This document shows positions 43,726 to 53,718 of a DNA stretch of 64,000 nucleotides, piece by piece. The position numbers and the translations under genes were made by a program. The notes beneath the pieces were generated by a model. That model made no database searches. It saw nothing but the letters and a program-made list of their open reading frames with translations, and was not told the DNA's origin. How positions within the stretch are numbered: the first letter of the stretch is position 1; the number at the start of each line of letters is the position of its first letter. The stretch lies in the NCBI RefSeq assembly GCF_016651435.1, contig NZ_JAEPRJ010000001.1:2604001-2668000 (forward strand), in the 5' to 3' direction. The stretch is from Catonella massiliensis. Lineage in GTDB: Bacteria; Bacillota; Clostridia; Lachnospirales; Lachnospiraceae.

Positions 43726-44913
43726 TTACTCGATGATAGTAGCAACCTTACCTGATCCAACTGTTCTACCACCCTCACGGATAGCGAAACCAAGACCAGC
43801 TTCCATTGCAACTGGATGAATAAGCTCAACAGTAATCTCTGCGTTATCACCAGGCATACACATCTCTGCATCGCCATTAAGTGTAACTACACCTGTAACG
43901 TCAGTTGTTCTGAAGTAGAACTGTGGACGATAGTTGTTGAAGAATGGAGTATGACGTCCACCCTCTTCCTTTGAAAGAACGTATACCTGAGCTGTAAACT
44001 TCTTGTGGCAAGTTACACTGCCTGGTTTACAAAGAACCTGTCCTCTTTCAATCTCATCACGGTTAACACCACGGAGAAGAGCACCGATATTATCACCAGC
44101 CTCAGCTGTATCAAGAAGCTTACGGAACATCTCGATACCTGTAACTGTTGTCTTTCTATTCTCCTCACGTCCACCAACGATCTCAAGCTCGTCGTTAAGT
44201 TTAAGTGTACCACGCTCTACTCTACCTGTAGCAACGGTACCACGACCTGTAATTGTAAATACATCCTCTACAGGCATAAGGAATGGCTTATCTACATCAC
44301 GCTCTGGATCTGGGATATAAGAATCTACAGTATCCATAAGCTCCATAATCTTATCTCCCCAAGGACCGTGTGGATCCTCAAGAGCCTTAAGAGCTGAACC
44401 TCTAACGATTGGGCATCCCTTGAAGCCATACTCTTCAAGCTGCTCTGTAACTTCCATCTCTACGAGATCGATAAGCTCCTCATCATCAACCATATCACAC
44501 TTGTTAAGGAATACTACGATGTAAGGAACACCTACCTGACGGCTAAGAAGGATGTGCTCTCTTGTCTGAGCCATAACACCGTCTGTAGCAGCAACAACGA
44601 GGATAGCACCGTCCATCTGAGCAGCACCTGTGATCATGTTCTTAACGTAGTCAGCATGTCCAGGGCAGTCAACGTGTGCATAGTGTCTCTTCTCTGTTGA
44701 GTACTCTACGTGAGCTGTAGAGATAGTAATACCTCTTTCTCTCTCTTCCGGAGCCTTATCAATGTTTGCGAAATCTACAGCATTGTTTCCCTGTACTCTC
44801 TCAGAAAGAACCTTTGTTATAGCAGCTGTAAGTGTTGTTTTACCATGATCTACGTGACCAATGGTACCAATATTACAATGTACTTTACTTCTCTCAAATT
44901 TAGCCTTTGCCAT
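43726..44913 (-). CDS. tuf: Translation elongation factor EF-Tu
   Basis: 395 residues, full length. GTPase motifs [25 protein letters not shown] and [10 protein letters not shown]; conserved effector region and C-terminal beta-barrels ending in [18 protein letters not shown]. It brings aminoacyl-tRNA to the ribosome. The site AAGGAGGAAG precedes the ATG. It is the last gene of the str operon, about 160 bp after fusA. The codons for the last 16 residues and the terminator are the segment duplicated downstream. Confidence 0.98.
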   Translation of the reverse strand: MAKAKFERSKVHCNIGTIGHVDHGKTTLTAAITKVLSERVQGNNAVDFANIDKAPEERERGITISTAHVEYSTEKRHYAHVDCPGHADYVKNMITGAAQMDGAILVVAATDGVMAQTREHILLSRQVGVPYIVVFLNKCDMVDDEELIDLVEMEVTEQLEEYGFKGCPIVRGSALKALEDPHGPWGDKIMELMDTVDSYIPDPERDVDKPFLMPVEDVFTITGRGTVATGRVERGTLKLNDELEIVGGREENRKTTVTGIEMFRKLLDTAEAGDNIGALLRGVNRDEIERGQVLCKPGSVTCHKKFTAQVYVLSKEEGGRHTPFFNNYRPQFYFRTTDVTGVVTLNGDAEMCMPGDNAEITVELIHPVAMEAGLGFAIREGGRTVGSGKVATIIE

Positions 44914-45073
44914 TTTGAATCTTCCTCCTTAATTATGGAAAATATTGTGATTACTTCATCACTTTTCTAATTATCAGGTTGACTTTACAACTTTGTTAAA
45001 ATGTACTAAAGCCAACCATATTAAGTCCTATTATATTCTAAAAACTGTCTATTTGCAAGCATAATTATTATAA

Positions 45074-47221
45074 TTACTTGCCAGCCCTTTCCTGGCTTCT
45101 TGCTGAAAGAACTTTTTCCTGAACATTCTTTGGTACCTGCTCGTAATGATCAAAGAACATTGAGTAGTTACCACGTCCCTGAGTTCTTGAACGAAGGTCT
45201 GTCGCATATCCGAACATCTCTGCAAGTGGTACAAAGCCTTTAACCATCTTACCACCACCGATGTCTTCCATACCCTCAATACGTCCACGGCGTGAATTGA
45301 TATCACCAATTACATCACCCATGTACTCTTCAGGCATTGTTACTTCAACCTTCATGATAGGCTCAACCAGAACTGAACCACCCTTATTCATAGCGTCCTT
45401 CATAGCCATAGATCCTGCTACATGGAATGCCATTTCTGAGGAGTCAACTTCGTGGTAAGAACCATCGTATACGTTTGCGTGTACACCGATAACAGGGAAT
45501 CCGCCAAGGATACCTGCTCTTGTAGCCTCTTCGATACCATCAAAAATAGGCTGGATGTATTCCTTAGGAATAGCACCGCCGACAACGGTAGACTCGCACT
45601 TAAATGTCTCTTCTGAGTTAACATCAAGTGGTGCAAACTTAACCTTACAGTGACCATACTGACCACGTCCACCGGACTGTCTGATGTACTTAGCTTCAAC
45701 TTCGCAAGGCTTTGTAAGAGCTTCTCTGTATGCAACCTGAGGTGCGCCAACGTTAGCTTCTACATTGAACTCACGAAGGAGACGGTCAACAATAATCTCA
45801 AGGTGAAGCTCACCCATACCTGCGATAATTGTCTGTCCTGTCTCTGTATCGGTATGTGCCTTGAATGTAGGGTCCTCTTCAGCAAGCTTAGCAAGAGCCT
45901 CACCAAGCTTACCCTGTCCTGCCTTTGTCTTAGGCTCGATAGCGAGCTCGATAACAGGCTCTGGGAATTCCATTGACTCAAGGATAACAGGATGCTGCTC
46001 ATCACAGATGGTATCACCTGTTGCTGTAATCTTAAGACCTACAGCAGCAGCTATATCTCCTGAGAATACCTCCTCAATCTCAGTACGCTTGTTAGCGTGC
46101 ATCTGGAGGATACGGCCCACTCTTTCCTTCTTGCCCTTTGTAGCATTAAGCACATAAGAGCCTGACTTAAGGATACCTGAGTAAACTCTGAAGAAAGCAA
46201 GCTTTCCTACGAATGGGTCAGTCATAATCTTGAATGCAAGTGCTGAGAATGGCTCCTCATCAGATGAGTGTCTAACCACCTCATTACCATCAGGATCAAC
46301 ACCTGTGATATCAGGGATATCTGTAGGTGCAGGCATGAACTCGATAACTGCATCAAGAAGCTTCTGAATACCTTTATTTCTATATGCTGTACCGCAGCAA
46401 ACAGGAATAGCCTTACACTCAATTGTTCCCTTACGAAGAGCAGCCTTAAGAGCTGGAACTTCAGGAATATTGCCGTCAAGGTACTCCATCATAAGCTCGT
46501 CATCAAGCTCACAGCACTTTTCAACGAGTTCGTCATGATAGATTGCCGCATCATCTTTTAAATCATCAGGGATATCAGTAACCTTGATATTCTCTCCCTT
46601 ATCTCCTTCGAAGATGTAAGCCTTCATCTCAAACAAGTCAACAATACCTACAAATGTATCTTCTTTTCCGATTGGAAGCTGAAGAAGCACTGGGTTCTTG
46701 CCGAGCTTTGTCTTAATCTGATCTACTGCTCCGTAGAAGTTAGCACCAAGTATGTCCATCTTATTTACATAAGCCATACGAGGTACGTTATACTGATCAG
46801 CCTGTCTCCATACGTTTTCAGACTGAGGCTCAACACCGCCCTTAGCACAGAATACACCTACAGCACCATCAAGTACACGGAGTGAACGCTCAACCTCAAC
46901 TGTGAAGTCAACGTGTCCAGGTGTATCAATGATGTTGATACGATGTGCTAATGCGCCCGGCATTGGCTTACCCTCTTTTTCAAGAGTCCAATGGCAGGTT
47001 GTCGCTGCGGATGTGATGGTTATACCTCTTTCCTGCTCCTGAGCCATCCAGTCCATGGTAGCAGTACCTTCGTGGGTATCACCAATCTTATAGTTTACAC
47101 CAGTGTAGAATAAGATACGCTCTGTAAGAGTAGTCTTACCTGCATCGATATGAGCCATAATACCGATATTTCTGGTTCTTTCAAGTGGATATTCTCTCTT
47201 AGCCAACGATTTTTCCTCCAA
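45074..47221 (-). CDS. fusA: Translation elongation factor EF-G
   Basis: 715 residues, full length. GTPase motifs [31 protein letters not shown] and NKMDILGAN; domains II-V end in [19 protein letters not shown]. It catalyses ribosomal translocation and, with ribosome recycling factor, subunit splitting. It starts at the base next to the rpsG stop codon, so translation is probably coupled. Confidence 0.98.
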   Translation of the reverse strand: MEEKSLAKREYPLERTRNIGIMAHIDAGKTTLTERILFYTGVNYKIGDTHEGTATMDWMAQEQERGITITSAATTCHWTLEKEGKPMPGALAHRINIIDTPGHVDFTVEVERSLRVLDGAVGVFCAKGGVEPQSENVWRQADQYNVPRMAYVNKMDILGANFYGAVDQIKTKLGKNPVLLQLPIGKEDTFVGIVDLFEMKAYIFEGDKGENIKVTDIPDDLKDDAAIYHDELVEKCCELDDELMMEYLDGNIPEVPALKAALRKGTIECKAIPVCCGTAYRNKGIQKLLDAVIEFMPAPTDIPDITGVDPDGNEVVRHSSDEEPFSALAFKIMTDPFVGKLAFFRVYSGILKSGSYVLNATKGKKERVGRILQMHANKRTEIEEVFSGDIAAAVGLKITATGDTICDEQHPVILESMEFPEPVIELAIEPKTKAGQGKLGEALAKLAEEDPTFKAHTDTETGQTIIAGMGELHLEIIVDRLLREFNVEANVGAPQVAYREALTKPCEVEAKYIRQSGGRGQYGHCKVKFAPLDVNSEETFKCESTVVGGAIPKEYIQPIFDGIEEATRAGILGGFPVIGVHANVYDGSYHEVDSSEMAFHVAGSMAMKDAMNKGGSVLVEPIMKVEVTMPEEYMGDVIGDINSRRGRIEGMEDIGGGKMVKGFVPLAEMFGYATDLRSRTQGRGNYSMFFDHYEQVPKNVQEKVLSARSQERAGK

Positions 47222-47692
47222 TTACCAGCGATAATGAGCGAATGCCTTGTTAGCATCAGCCATCTTATGCATATCCTCTTTCCTCTTAACTGCCGCTCCG
47301 GTGTTATTGATAGCATCCAGTATTTCGTTAGCAAGTCTTTCTTCCTGTGTCTTCTCACTTCTTGCGCGAGAAAATGTGGTAAGCCATCTAAGTGCTAACG
47401 CCTGTCTTCTTTCAGGTCTAACCTCAACAGGCACCTGATAGGTAGCACCGCCGATACGGCGAGCCTTTACTTCAAGTACAGGCATGATGTTATTCATAGC
47501 CTCTTCAAAAGCATCTACTGCTTTTTTGCCGCTCTTCTCTTCAACACGAGCAAAAGCGCCATATACGATCTTCTGTGCTACGCCCTTTTTACCGTCAAGC
47601 ATGATGTTGTTAACTAATTTAGTAACAAGCTTGCTGTCGTAAATTGGATCTGCGAGCACGTCTCTTTTTACTATATGTCCTTTACGTGGCAC
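47222..47692 (-). CDS. rpsG: 30S ribosomal protein S7
   Basis: 156 residues. Begins [20 protein letters not shown] and contains [20 protein letters not shown], the conserved 16S-binding region, and ends [13 protein letters not shown]. It nucleates assembly of the 30S head. A 310-bp structured gap separates it from rpsL. In E. coli S7 represses its own operon by binding the rpsL-rpsG intercistronic RNA, so the gap may serve the same purpose. Confidence 0.98.
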   Translation of the reverse strand: MPRKGHIVKRDVLADPIYDSKLVTKLVNNIMLDGKKGVAQKIVYGAFARVEEKSGKKAVDAFEEAMNNIMPVLEVKARRIGGATYQVPVEVRPERRQALALRWLTTFSRARSEKTQEERLANEILDAINNTGAAVKRKEDMHKMADANKAFAHYRW

Positions 47693-47835
47693 GTTTCTTC
47701 CCTCCTACATAGAATTCTGATTACAGATTCTTAGGTACTCACTATCATTATTAGTGTCCGTGCTGGGGTAAATCTTACTTTGTTTCTTAATATTCCTGCA
47801 CTCCAACTCGCAGATGCTTCGCATCTTGCTCGTTT

Positions 47836-47923
47836 GGGTGGGAGCTAAGCTCCCACCCTTAATCAAACCTCCTAAACCACCGTGCATAAGTAAACTTATG
47901 CGGTGTTTTCGATCGGTTTGATT
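47836..47923 (-). promoter_or_regulatory. Structured intercistronic RNA between rpsL and rpsG
   Basis: Three hairpins can be read: a perfect palindromic stem GGGTGGGAGC/GCTCCCACCC (47836-47858); an outer stem AATCAAACC (47861-47869) with GGTTTGATT (47915-47923); and inside it CACCGTGCATAAG (47878-47890) with CTTATGCGGTG (47895-47905), the latter with a small bulge. No U-tract follows, so it is not an ordinary terminator. The inner part resembles a group II intron domain V, but an S7-type control site is equally possible. The rest of 47693-48002 shows nothing. Confidence 0.5.
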
Positions 47924-48002
47924 CGAGTGCCGGATTTTATCTCTTATGTAAAAATTAATCCCGCACTTTTAATCCTAAAATCCTTGTTCGATTGTTTGCT
48001 AA

Positions 48003-48422
48003 TTATTTAGCTTCCTTTGGTCTCTTAGCACCGTATTTACTACGAGCCTGACGTCTCTTAGCAACACCTGCTGTATCAAGGGTACCACGAACAATATGAT
48101 ATCTTGTACCTGGAAGGTCCTTTACTCTTCCTCCACGGATAAGAACAACACTATGCTCCTGAAGGTTGTGTCCTTCACCTGGGATATAGCTTGTAACCTC
48201 GATACCGTTAGAAAGACGTACTCTGGCAATCTTTCTAAGCGCTGAGTTAGGCTTCTTAGGTGTAGCTGTTCTAACTGCTGTACACACGCCTCTCTTCTGT
48301 GGAGAAGACTGTTCAACAGTAGTCTTTCTTAAGGAGTTAACTGACTTCTGCAAAGCAGGAGAGTTAGACTTCTTAGTAGCTGTCTGTCTACCCTTTCTTA
48401 CGAGCTGATTAAAAGTTGGCAT
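48003..48422 (-). CDS. rpsL: 30S ribosomal protein S12
   Basis: 139 residues. Contains [19 protein letters not shown] and [20 protein letters not shown]; the lysines linked to streptomycin resistance when mutated (in PKKPNS and VKDLPG) are wild type. It acts in the decoding centre. First gene of the str operon, 88 bp after a consensus promoter; the site AGGAGGTGAAAA precedes the ATG. Confidence 0.98.
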   Translation of the reverse strand: MPTFNQLVRKGRQTATKKSNSPALQKSVNSLRKTTVEQSSPQKRGVCTAVRTATPKKPNSALRKIARVRLSNGIEVTSYIPGEGHNLQEHSVVLIRGGRVKDLPGTRYHIVRGTLDTAGVAKRRQARSKYGAKRPKEAK

Positions 48423-48482
48423 TAATTTTCACCTCCTATTTTCTTATTTTTTAGTACCGTGTACATATCTGCACACAAAATC

Positions 48483-48501
48483 TACGCATGTTAAGCATGC
48501 G
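48483..48501 (-). promoter_or_regulatory. Hairpin at the 5' end of the str operon transcript
   Basis: ACGCATG, loop TTAAG, CATGCGT is a 7-pair hairpin placed where transcription from the promoter at 48510 should begin (about 48503). A stem at the extreme 5' end often protects mRNA from decay. A terminator is less likely because it is promoter-proximal and has no clear U run. Confidence 0.5.
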
Positions 48502-48509
48502 TAATTGCA

Positions 48510-48538
48510 ATTATATTACATTTTTTAGACTCTGTCAA
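48510..48538 (-). promoter_or_regulatory. Promoter of the str operon
   Basis: Minus strand: TTGACA (48538-48533), 17-base spacer, TATAAT (48515-48510). A perfect sigma-A consensus, as expected for ribosomal protein genes. Confidence 0.9.
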
Positions 48539-48616
48539 ACAAAATTTTATGCCGTATTTCCGCCTTGTAGTTCTCAATATAAATTATCTATAGAAAATAG
48601 CCTTTACGACACTTCA

Positions 48617-48859
48617 TTACTCCACAAACTCATACATTTCCTTAGCATCGTCCTTCTTTACTGTCTCGGCTATCTCTGTAACCCTGACCTTAAGCTGTTT
48701 GTCGCCAAAACCTATGGTTATGATATCGCCTATCTTAATCTCGGTTCCGGCCTTTGCCTGCTTGTCATTGACATAGACTCTTCCGGCGTCACAGGCAGAC
48801 TTAGCCACTGTTCTTCTTTTAATAAGCCTTGATACTTTTATATACTTGTCTAATCTCAT
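48617..48859 (-). CDS. rqcP: S4-domain RNA-binding protein RqcP (Hsp15/YabO-like)
   Basis: 80 residues from the ATG at 48859; GAGGAGAAGT directly before it shows that the earlier ATG four codons upstream is part of the ribosome-binding site. S4 domain MRLDKYIKVSRLIKRRTVAK with ACDAGRVYVND. In Firmicutes RqcP binds 50S-peptidyl-tRNA complexes and helps RqcH add alanine tails to stalled chains. It lies between hup and rpsL, a common order in Clostridia. Confidence 0.88.
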   Translation of the reverse strand: MRLDKYIKVSRLIKRRTVAKSACDAGRVYVNDKQAKAGTEIKIGDIITIGFGDKQLKVRVTEIAETVKKDDAKEMYEFVE

Positions 48860-48963
48860 ACTTCTCCTCATTCAGTACCTGCGCTCACCTCAGCCGCTCT
48901 TTTGTACATTGCCCGGGGGCAGGCTTCTTTTACACAATCCTCACATCCTACGAAAGGTTAATA

Positions 48964-49008
48964 CTAAAAAAAGAGGAGCCATCCTTTGCAGACAGCCCCT
49001 CACCTCTT
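48964..49008 (-). terminator. Terminator after hup
   Basis: Minus strand: GAGGGGCTGTC, loop TGCAAAG, GATGGCTCCTC, followed by TTTTTTT. It lies about 15 bp after the hup stop codon. Confidence 0.8.
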
Positions 49009-49017
49009 ATGAGTTAA

Positions 49018-49305
49018 TTACTTCTTTGACTTTGTGTTAATAGCATCTTTAAGAGCCTTACCAGCCTTAAACTTTGCTGCGTTTGATGCAGGTATCTTAA
49101 TAGTCTTCTTTGTCTGTGGGTTTCTTCCTTCTCTTGCAGCTCTCTTTGATACTTCAAATGTACCAAATCCTACTAACTGAACTTTTCCACCCTTCTTGAG
49201 TTCCTCAGTAACAACCTCCACAAAAGCCTTAACAGCCTTCTCTGCCTCAACTTTCTTCAACTCAGTTTTTTCAGCGATAGCTGATACAAGTTCTGCCTTA
49301 TTCAT
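49018..49305 (-). CDS. hup: DNA-binding protein HU
   Basis: 95 residues from the ATG at 49305 (MNKAELVSAIAEKTEL), which has ATAGGAGGATTTATTCC before it; the frame extends 16 codons upstream without support. Typical HU: helical dimerisation half, then GFGTFEVSKRAAREGRNPQT forming the beta arm that wraps DNA, and a lysine-rich C-terminus. It compacts and bends chromosomal DNA. It is a single-gene unit with its own promoter and terminator. Confidence 0.96.
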   Translation of the reverse strand: MNKAELVSAIAEKTELKKVEAEKAVKAFVEVVTEELKKGGKVQLVGFGTFEVSKRAAREGRNPQTKKTIKIPASNAAKFKAGKALKDAINTKSKK

Positions 49306-49372
49306 GGAATAAATCCTCCTATAATTTTCTAGTGCGAGCATAACCCCGCTCACAAAATAAGTCTACAAGATA

Positions 49373-49401
49373 CTTATAAACTTATTATTCGGATTTGTCA
49401 A
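49373..49401 (-). promoter_or_regulatory. Promoter of hup
   Basis: Minus strand: TTGACA (49401-49396), 17-base spacer, TATAAG (49378-49373). The leader then contains a GTGAGC/GCTCGC stem about 40 bp before the ATG. Confidence 0.85.
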
Positions 49402-49465
49402 GTCATTTTCAAGGAAAATAGTTGATTTTTAGGCACATCGGGAATATTTCCCCGGATTTTCTTCC

Positions 49466-50158
49466 TTATTCTCCATCGATGTCAAGCCCGCTAATGTCGA
49501 TTCTATCAATGTTTTCCCAGTAAATCTCTGCTGTATAAGCGTTTTCCCAAGAGTTATAAGCATCCTTAAATAATTTTTTGGCTACATCCCCTTTTACGCC
49601 TGCTTCACTTGAAAATCCGTCAAAAAACTTTGTAGCCATATAATTTTCCAGATAAATCCCTGTTATCAGCTCCTCATCCAGATAATACTTGGCCTTAAGC
49701 ATGGGATCTATGCCCTTTAGCTGCTCTTTTGCAGCCCTTTTTATCTCTTCTTCTTCCTCAGTTGTCAGGCTATATCCTTCGCTTTTAGCCTGATTGACTA
49801 TTACCTTCAGTCTGGCAATCTCCTCTATAATGTCTGACTTTAGCTCATCCTCGACGCTTCTGCCATTTTGGACTATATCCCAGACCTTATCACCAAGCAG
49901 GGCCTCATAGTCCTTCTTTGTAGCAAGAAGATAGAATTCGAACTCAGGATAATACACCGTTTCATTGCCTATTTTGATTATGGGTATCTCTGCGCTTACA
50001 GTCCGTGCAGGAGCAAAAATCTGAGCCTGGGATATAACCTCATCAGTTTTTTCCCCTACACCAGGTATCTCTTGATTTCGGTAGTAAAATACAGCAGAAA
50101 GCATTCCTAAGAACATCAATGCAAATGTGCCTAGCTTAACCGGCAGATTCCTTCTCAT
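49466..50158 (-). CDS. Membrane-anchored SurA-N/PrsA-like protein lacking a PPIase domain
   Basis: 230 residues starting at 50158; its ATG overlaps the mfd stop by one base (TAATG) and is preceded by AAAGGAGGG. The N-terminus MRRNLPVKLGTFALMFLGM is a membrane anchor or signal. The rest (GNETVYYPEFEFYLLATKKD, then EEIARLKVIVNQAKSEGYSL and EEEEIKRAAKEQLKGI) resembles the helical SurA_N/trigger-factor-C chaperone fold. The parvulin isomerase domain is absent. A foldase-like protein after mfd is usual in this group. Probably an extracytoplasmic chaperone. Confidence 0.7.
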   Translation of the reverse strand: MRRNLPVKLGTFALMFLGMLSAVFYYRNQEIPGVGEKTDEVISQAQIFAPARTVSAEIPIIKIGNETVYYPEFEFYLLATKKDYEALLGDKVWDIVQNGRSVEDELKSDIIEEIARLKVIVNQAKSEGYSLTTEEEEEIKRAAKEQLKGIDPMLKAKYYLDEELITGIYLENYMATKFFDGFSSEAGVKGDVAKKLFKDAYNSWENAYTAEIYWENIDRIDISGLDIDGE

Positions 50159-53100
50159 TATCCCTCCTTTTCCTCTTTCAGCCTGCAAAGCGAAAGCTCC
50201 TTTACAAGCCCCATAAGAGCCTTAATCTTATCCTCCGCCTTTGTCTTATGTACTCCGTCTCCAAACCTGTATTCAAAGCTGGTGTCCTTACCGCTCTTTA
50301 GCTTTAGTCTGCCCTCACTCTCAGCCATTAGAGAGCCCAGCTTATTTACATCAAACTTAATGTCCGTATAAATGTCTATCTTGGCCTTTTCATCCCTACC
50401 CGCAACCTTCGTTGCCCCTGCCTCGTGGGCAAGCTGCCTTATATAGGAGATGTTTATAAGGTTGTCAAGAGCATCAGGCATCTCGCCGTAGCGGTCTATA
50501 AGCTCATCCTTAAGCTCAAGCAGCTCTTCATCAGAATATATAGCCGCAATCCTCTTGTACATTTCAAGCCTCGACACTTCATTTCTGATGTATTCTGCAG
50601 GAATATAGGCTGATACCTCAATATCTACCAAAGTCTCATATTCATCCGCAGATACCGCCTCTCCCTTAAGTCTCTTTACTTCCTCGTTAAGCATCTTGCA
50701 GTAAAGGTCATAGCCAACAGCTTCCATGTGTCCCGACTGGCTCTTTCCGAGTAGATTTCCCGCTCCCCTTATCTCAAGGTCCTTCATAGCTATCTTAAAC
50801 CCGGAGCCAAGATCTGTAAACTCCTTGATTGCGGCAAGCCTCTTTTCTGCAATCTCCTTAAGCATACGGTCGCGCTTGTACATAAGAAAGGCATAAGATG
50901 TCCTCGAGCTTCTGCCCACTCTTCCTCTTAGCTGGTAAAGCTGTGAAAGCCCCATCTTATCGGCATCGTCTATGATGATGGTATTAACATTGGATATATC
51001 AAGTCCCGTCTCTATGATAGTCGTAGACACAAGGACGTCTATTTCGCCGTTAATGAACTCAAACATTATCCTTTCAAGCTCTCTCTCATTCATCTGCCCA
51101 TGTGCGTATGAAACTCTTGCGTGAGGCACCATTTCAGCTATCTTGCCCGCCACATCTTCTATACCGTTTACCCTGTTGTACACATAGTAAATCTGGCCGT
51201 TACGCCCTATCTCCCTGTTTATCGCCTCTCTGATTATCTCATCATCGTGTTCAAGCACATAGGTCTGAATAGGGATTCTGTCCACAGGAGGCTCTTCAAG
51301 CACCGACATGTCCCTGATTCCCACAAGGCTCATATGGAGTGTTCTAGGTATAGGCGTTGCAGAAAGAGTGAGTACATCCACATTTTCCCTTAGCTTCTTT
51401 ATCTTCTCTTTATGGCTTACTCCAAACCTCTGCTCCTCATCTATTATGAGGAGACCTAAGTCCTTATACTTAATCTCAGCAGAGAGCACCTTATGAGTAC
51501 CGATAATGATGTCTATGAGGCCTGCCTTTAGCTTCTCCTTTATCTTCTTCGTCTCAGCCGCAGACTTAAATCTGGATAAAAATTCCACTGTTATGGGGAA
51601 GTTCTGCATTCTTTTTGAAAATGTTGCAAAATGCTGGCCTGCAAGTATGGTAGTCGGCACAAGCATGACCACCTGCTTTCCCTCAGATACAGCCTTGAAT
51701 GCAGCCCTTATCGCCACTTCTGTCTTGCCAAAGCCCACATCACCGCAAACCAGCCTGTCCATTATCCTTATGCTTTCCATGTCAGCCTTGACATCCTTAA
51801 TGGCATTTAGCTGGTCATTCGTCTCATCATAAGGGAACATTTCTTCAAATTCCTGCTGCCACACCGTATCCCCACTGTACTTAAAGCCCTGCTCCTGCTG
51901 CCTCTTTGCGTAAAGCTCCACCAAATCCCTTGCTATCTCACTAATGGACTCCCTTACCTTGGACTTGGTCTTCTTCCACGCCTGTCCTCCCACTCTGTCT
52001 ATCTTTGGCTTGGCTCCACTCGCACTTGAATACTTCTGAAGTATGTCAAGATTGGTGGTAGGCACGAAGATACTTACATCACCGCTATAATCAACCTTTA
52101 CATAATCCTTGGTTACTCCCTCCACAGTAAACTTCTCTATACCTCTATATACGCCGATTCCGTGGTTTTCATGAATGACATAGTCTCCCTCGTGAAGCTC
52201 TGAGAAATTCGCTATGGACGCACCGTCTATCTTCTTTTTCTTCCTGTTTGTCTTCTTCTTTTCTGCACCAAATATATCACTTTCAGAGATAATGGCAAAC
52301 TTAATCGAAGGATATTCAAAGCCCCTCCTAAGATTACCCTGTATGGTAACAACTTCCCCGATTATAGGTATTCTTTCTCCCTTTTCGAGGTAGTTTGCCA
52401 TAAGCTCCCTCTCCCTAAAGTCCTCAGCAAGCCTTTCTGCCCTCGACTTTGAAGAGCTTACAACCACTACCCTGTAGCCCTCTTTTTTGTACTTTGTTAA
52501 ATCTTTGATAAGGGTTTCAAAGCTGTTGTTATAAGGATTGACATTCCTAGAAAGCACATCAAATCTTTTTTTTGCCTCTATATCACCCGTTCTCGTCTCT
52601 AGCAGGCTCAAAAGCACTGTATTTTTTCCTGCAAGCTTTGCAAGTACAGTCTTATAATCCCAGATTGTATCCGCCTGCTTTGAGAGAATGTAGCCCTTTT
52701 CAAGCCTGCTTCCCATACTTTCACGCCATTCAAAGGAAACGGCCTTACCCTTTTCCTCTATCCTTATCGGCTCATCTATGAAGAAGATGTCTTCCTCATT
52801 AAAGTAATCAAAAAAAGTAACAGTTTCTTCAAAGAAATAGTTGATATAGCTGTCTATACCGAAGGAACCGCCGTATATTTCAAGGTTATCCTTAAACTCC
52901 TCTATAGTGCTGTGTATCCTGGCGGCTTCCTCCGTCTTCATCTCAGCCCTAAGCCTCTTATACACCTCTTCCTTTTCCTCATTCAGCCTTTTAAGTCCTT
53001 CATTCTTTCTCTCTTCATCTATAATTATCTCAGCCGCAGGGTAGATGAGTAACTCCTTCACATTTTCTATGGAGCGCTGACTTTCTACGTCGAATGCCCT

Positions 53101-53709
53101 GATAGAGTCGATTTCATCTCCCCAGAACTCGAGTCTCATAGGTGTTTCCTCGGTTAAAGGAAAAATATCAAATATATCTCCCCTCACCGCAAACTGCCCC
53201 TTTCCTGATACCTGAGAGGTCTTCTCATATCCTAGTACTGCAAGCTTTCTCCCTAGTTCAGTGATATCATAGGACTCACCCACCGACAGCTTAACTATCT
53301 TCTCTTTGACATAGGAAAGTGGCAGCACCCTGTCGAGCCCCGCCTCTAAACTTAATATCACCGTTGAGGGTTTCTCCTCAACCAGCCTCTTCATTACCTC
53401 TAGCCTGCCACTCACTATGGCATTGCCATGCACATCTGCCGCAAAAAACATAATATCCTTCGCAGGATATATCAAAGCTTTTTTATCATAAAGCTTCATA
53501 TCTGCCAGAATCTCCCTGGCTCGTATTTCGTCATAGGTTATTATGACCTTATGCTTTTTGCCTGAGGCCTCCGACAACGCCTCTATGATATTACACTTTT
53601 GAGCATCCATACAGCCTGTGATAAGTACAGGCAGTTCATTTTTATTGACGCAGTTTAGCGCCTTATCTATCTCAGAAAGTTCCAAAAGTGGTTTTGTAAG
53701 TAGATTCAT
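50158..53709 (-). CDS. mfd: Transcription-repair coupling factor Mfd
   Basis: 1183 residues, full length. N-terminal UvrB-like part with DIFDIFPLTEETPMRLEFWG, RNA-polymerase-interaction domain with LHEGDYVIHENHGIGVYRG, then RecG-like translocase motifs: Walker A GDVGFGKTEVAIRAAF, DEEQRFGV (box II), LSATPIPRTL, and C-terminal motif QLRGRVGRS. It removes RNA polymerase stalled at lesions and recruits UvrA. It begins 9 bp after the pth stop codon, so pth-mfd-surA-like form an operon. Confidence 0.97.
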   Translation of the reverse strand: MNLLTKPLLELSEIDKALNCVNKNELPVLITGCMDAQKCNIIEALSEASGKKHKVIITYDEIRAREILADMKLYDKKALIYPAKDIMFFAADVHGNAIVSGRLEVMKRLVEEKPSTVILSLEAGLDRVLPLSYVKEKIVKLSVGESYDITELGRKLAVLGYEKTSQVSGKGQFAVRGDIFDIFPLTEETPMRLEFWGDEIDSIRAFDVESQRSIENVKELLIYPAAEIIIDEERKNEGLKRLNEEKEEVYKRLRAEMKTEEAARIHSTIEEFKDNLEIYGGSFGIDSYINYFFEETVTFFDYFNEEDIFFIDEPIRIEEKGKAVSFEWRESMGSRLEKGYILSKQADTIWDYKTVLAKLAGKNTVLLSLLETRTGDIEAKKRFDVLSRNVNPYNNSFETLIKDLTKYKKEGYRVVVVSSSKSRAERLAEDFRERELMANYLEKGERIPIIGEVVTIQGNLRRGFEYPSIKFAIISESDIFGAEKKKTNRKKKKIDGASIANFSELHEGDYVIHENHGIGVYRGIEKFTVEGVTKDYVKVDYSGDVSIFVPTTNLDILQKYSSASGAKPKIDRVGGQAWKKTKSKVRESISEIARDLVELYAKRQQEQGFKYSGDTVWQQEFEEMFPYDETNDQLNAIKDVKADMESIRIMDRLVCGDVGFGKTEVAIRAAFKAVSEGKQVVMLVPTTILAGQHFATFSKRMQNFPITVEFLSRFKSAAETKKIKEKLKAGLIDIIIGTHKVLSAEIKYKDLGLLIIDEEQRFGVSHKEKIKKLRENVDVLTLSATPIPRTLHMSLVGIRDMSVLEEPPVDRIPIQTYVLEHDDEIIREAINREIGRNGQIYYVYNRVNGIEDVAGKIAEMVPHARVSYAHGQMNERELERIMFEFINGEIDVLVSTTIIETGLDISNVNTIIIDDADKMGLSQLYQLRGRVGRSSRTSYAFLMYKRDRMLKEIAEKRLAAIKEFTDLGSGFKIAMKDLEIRGAGNLLGKSQSGHMEAVGYDLYCKMLNEEVKRLKGEAVSADEYETLVDIEVSAYIPAEYIRNEVSRLEMYKRIAAIYSDEELLELKDELIDRYGEMPDALDNLINISYIRQLAHEAGATKVAGRDEKAKIDIYTDIKFDVNKLGSLMAESEGRLKLKSGKDTSFEYRFGDGVHKTKAEDKIKALMGLVKELSLCRLKEEKEG

Positions 53710-53718
53710 CTTATCTCC

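Noticed and set aside
47705..47887. Minus-strand 60-codon frame between rpsL and rpsG
   Set aside because: It starts inside the hairpin region and its coding content is the stem sequences; no family resemblance.
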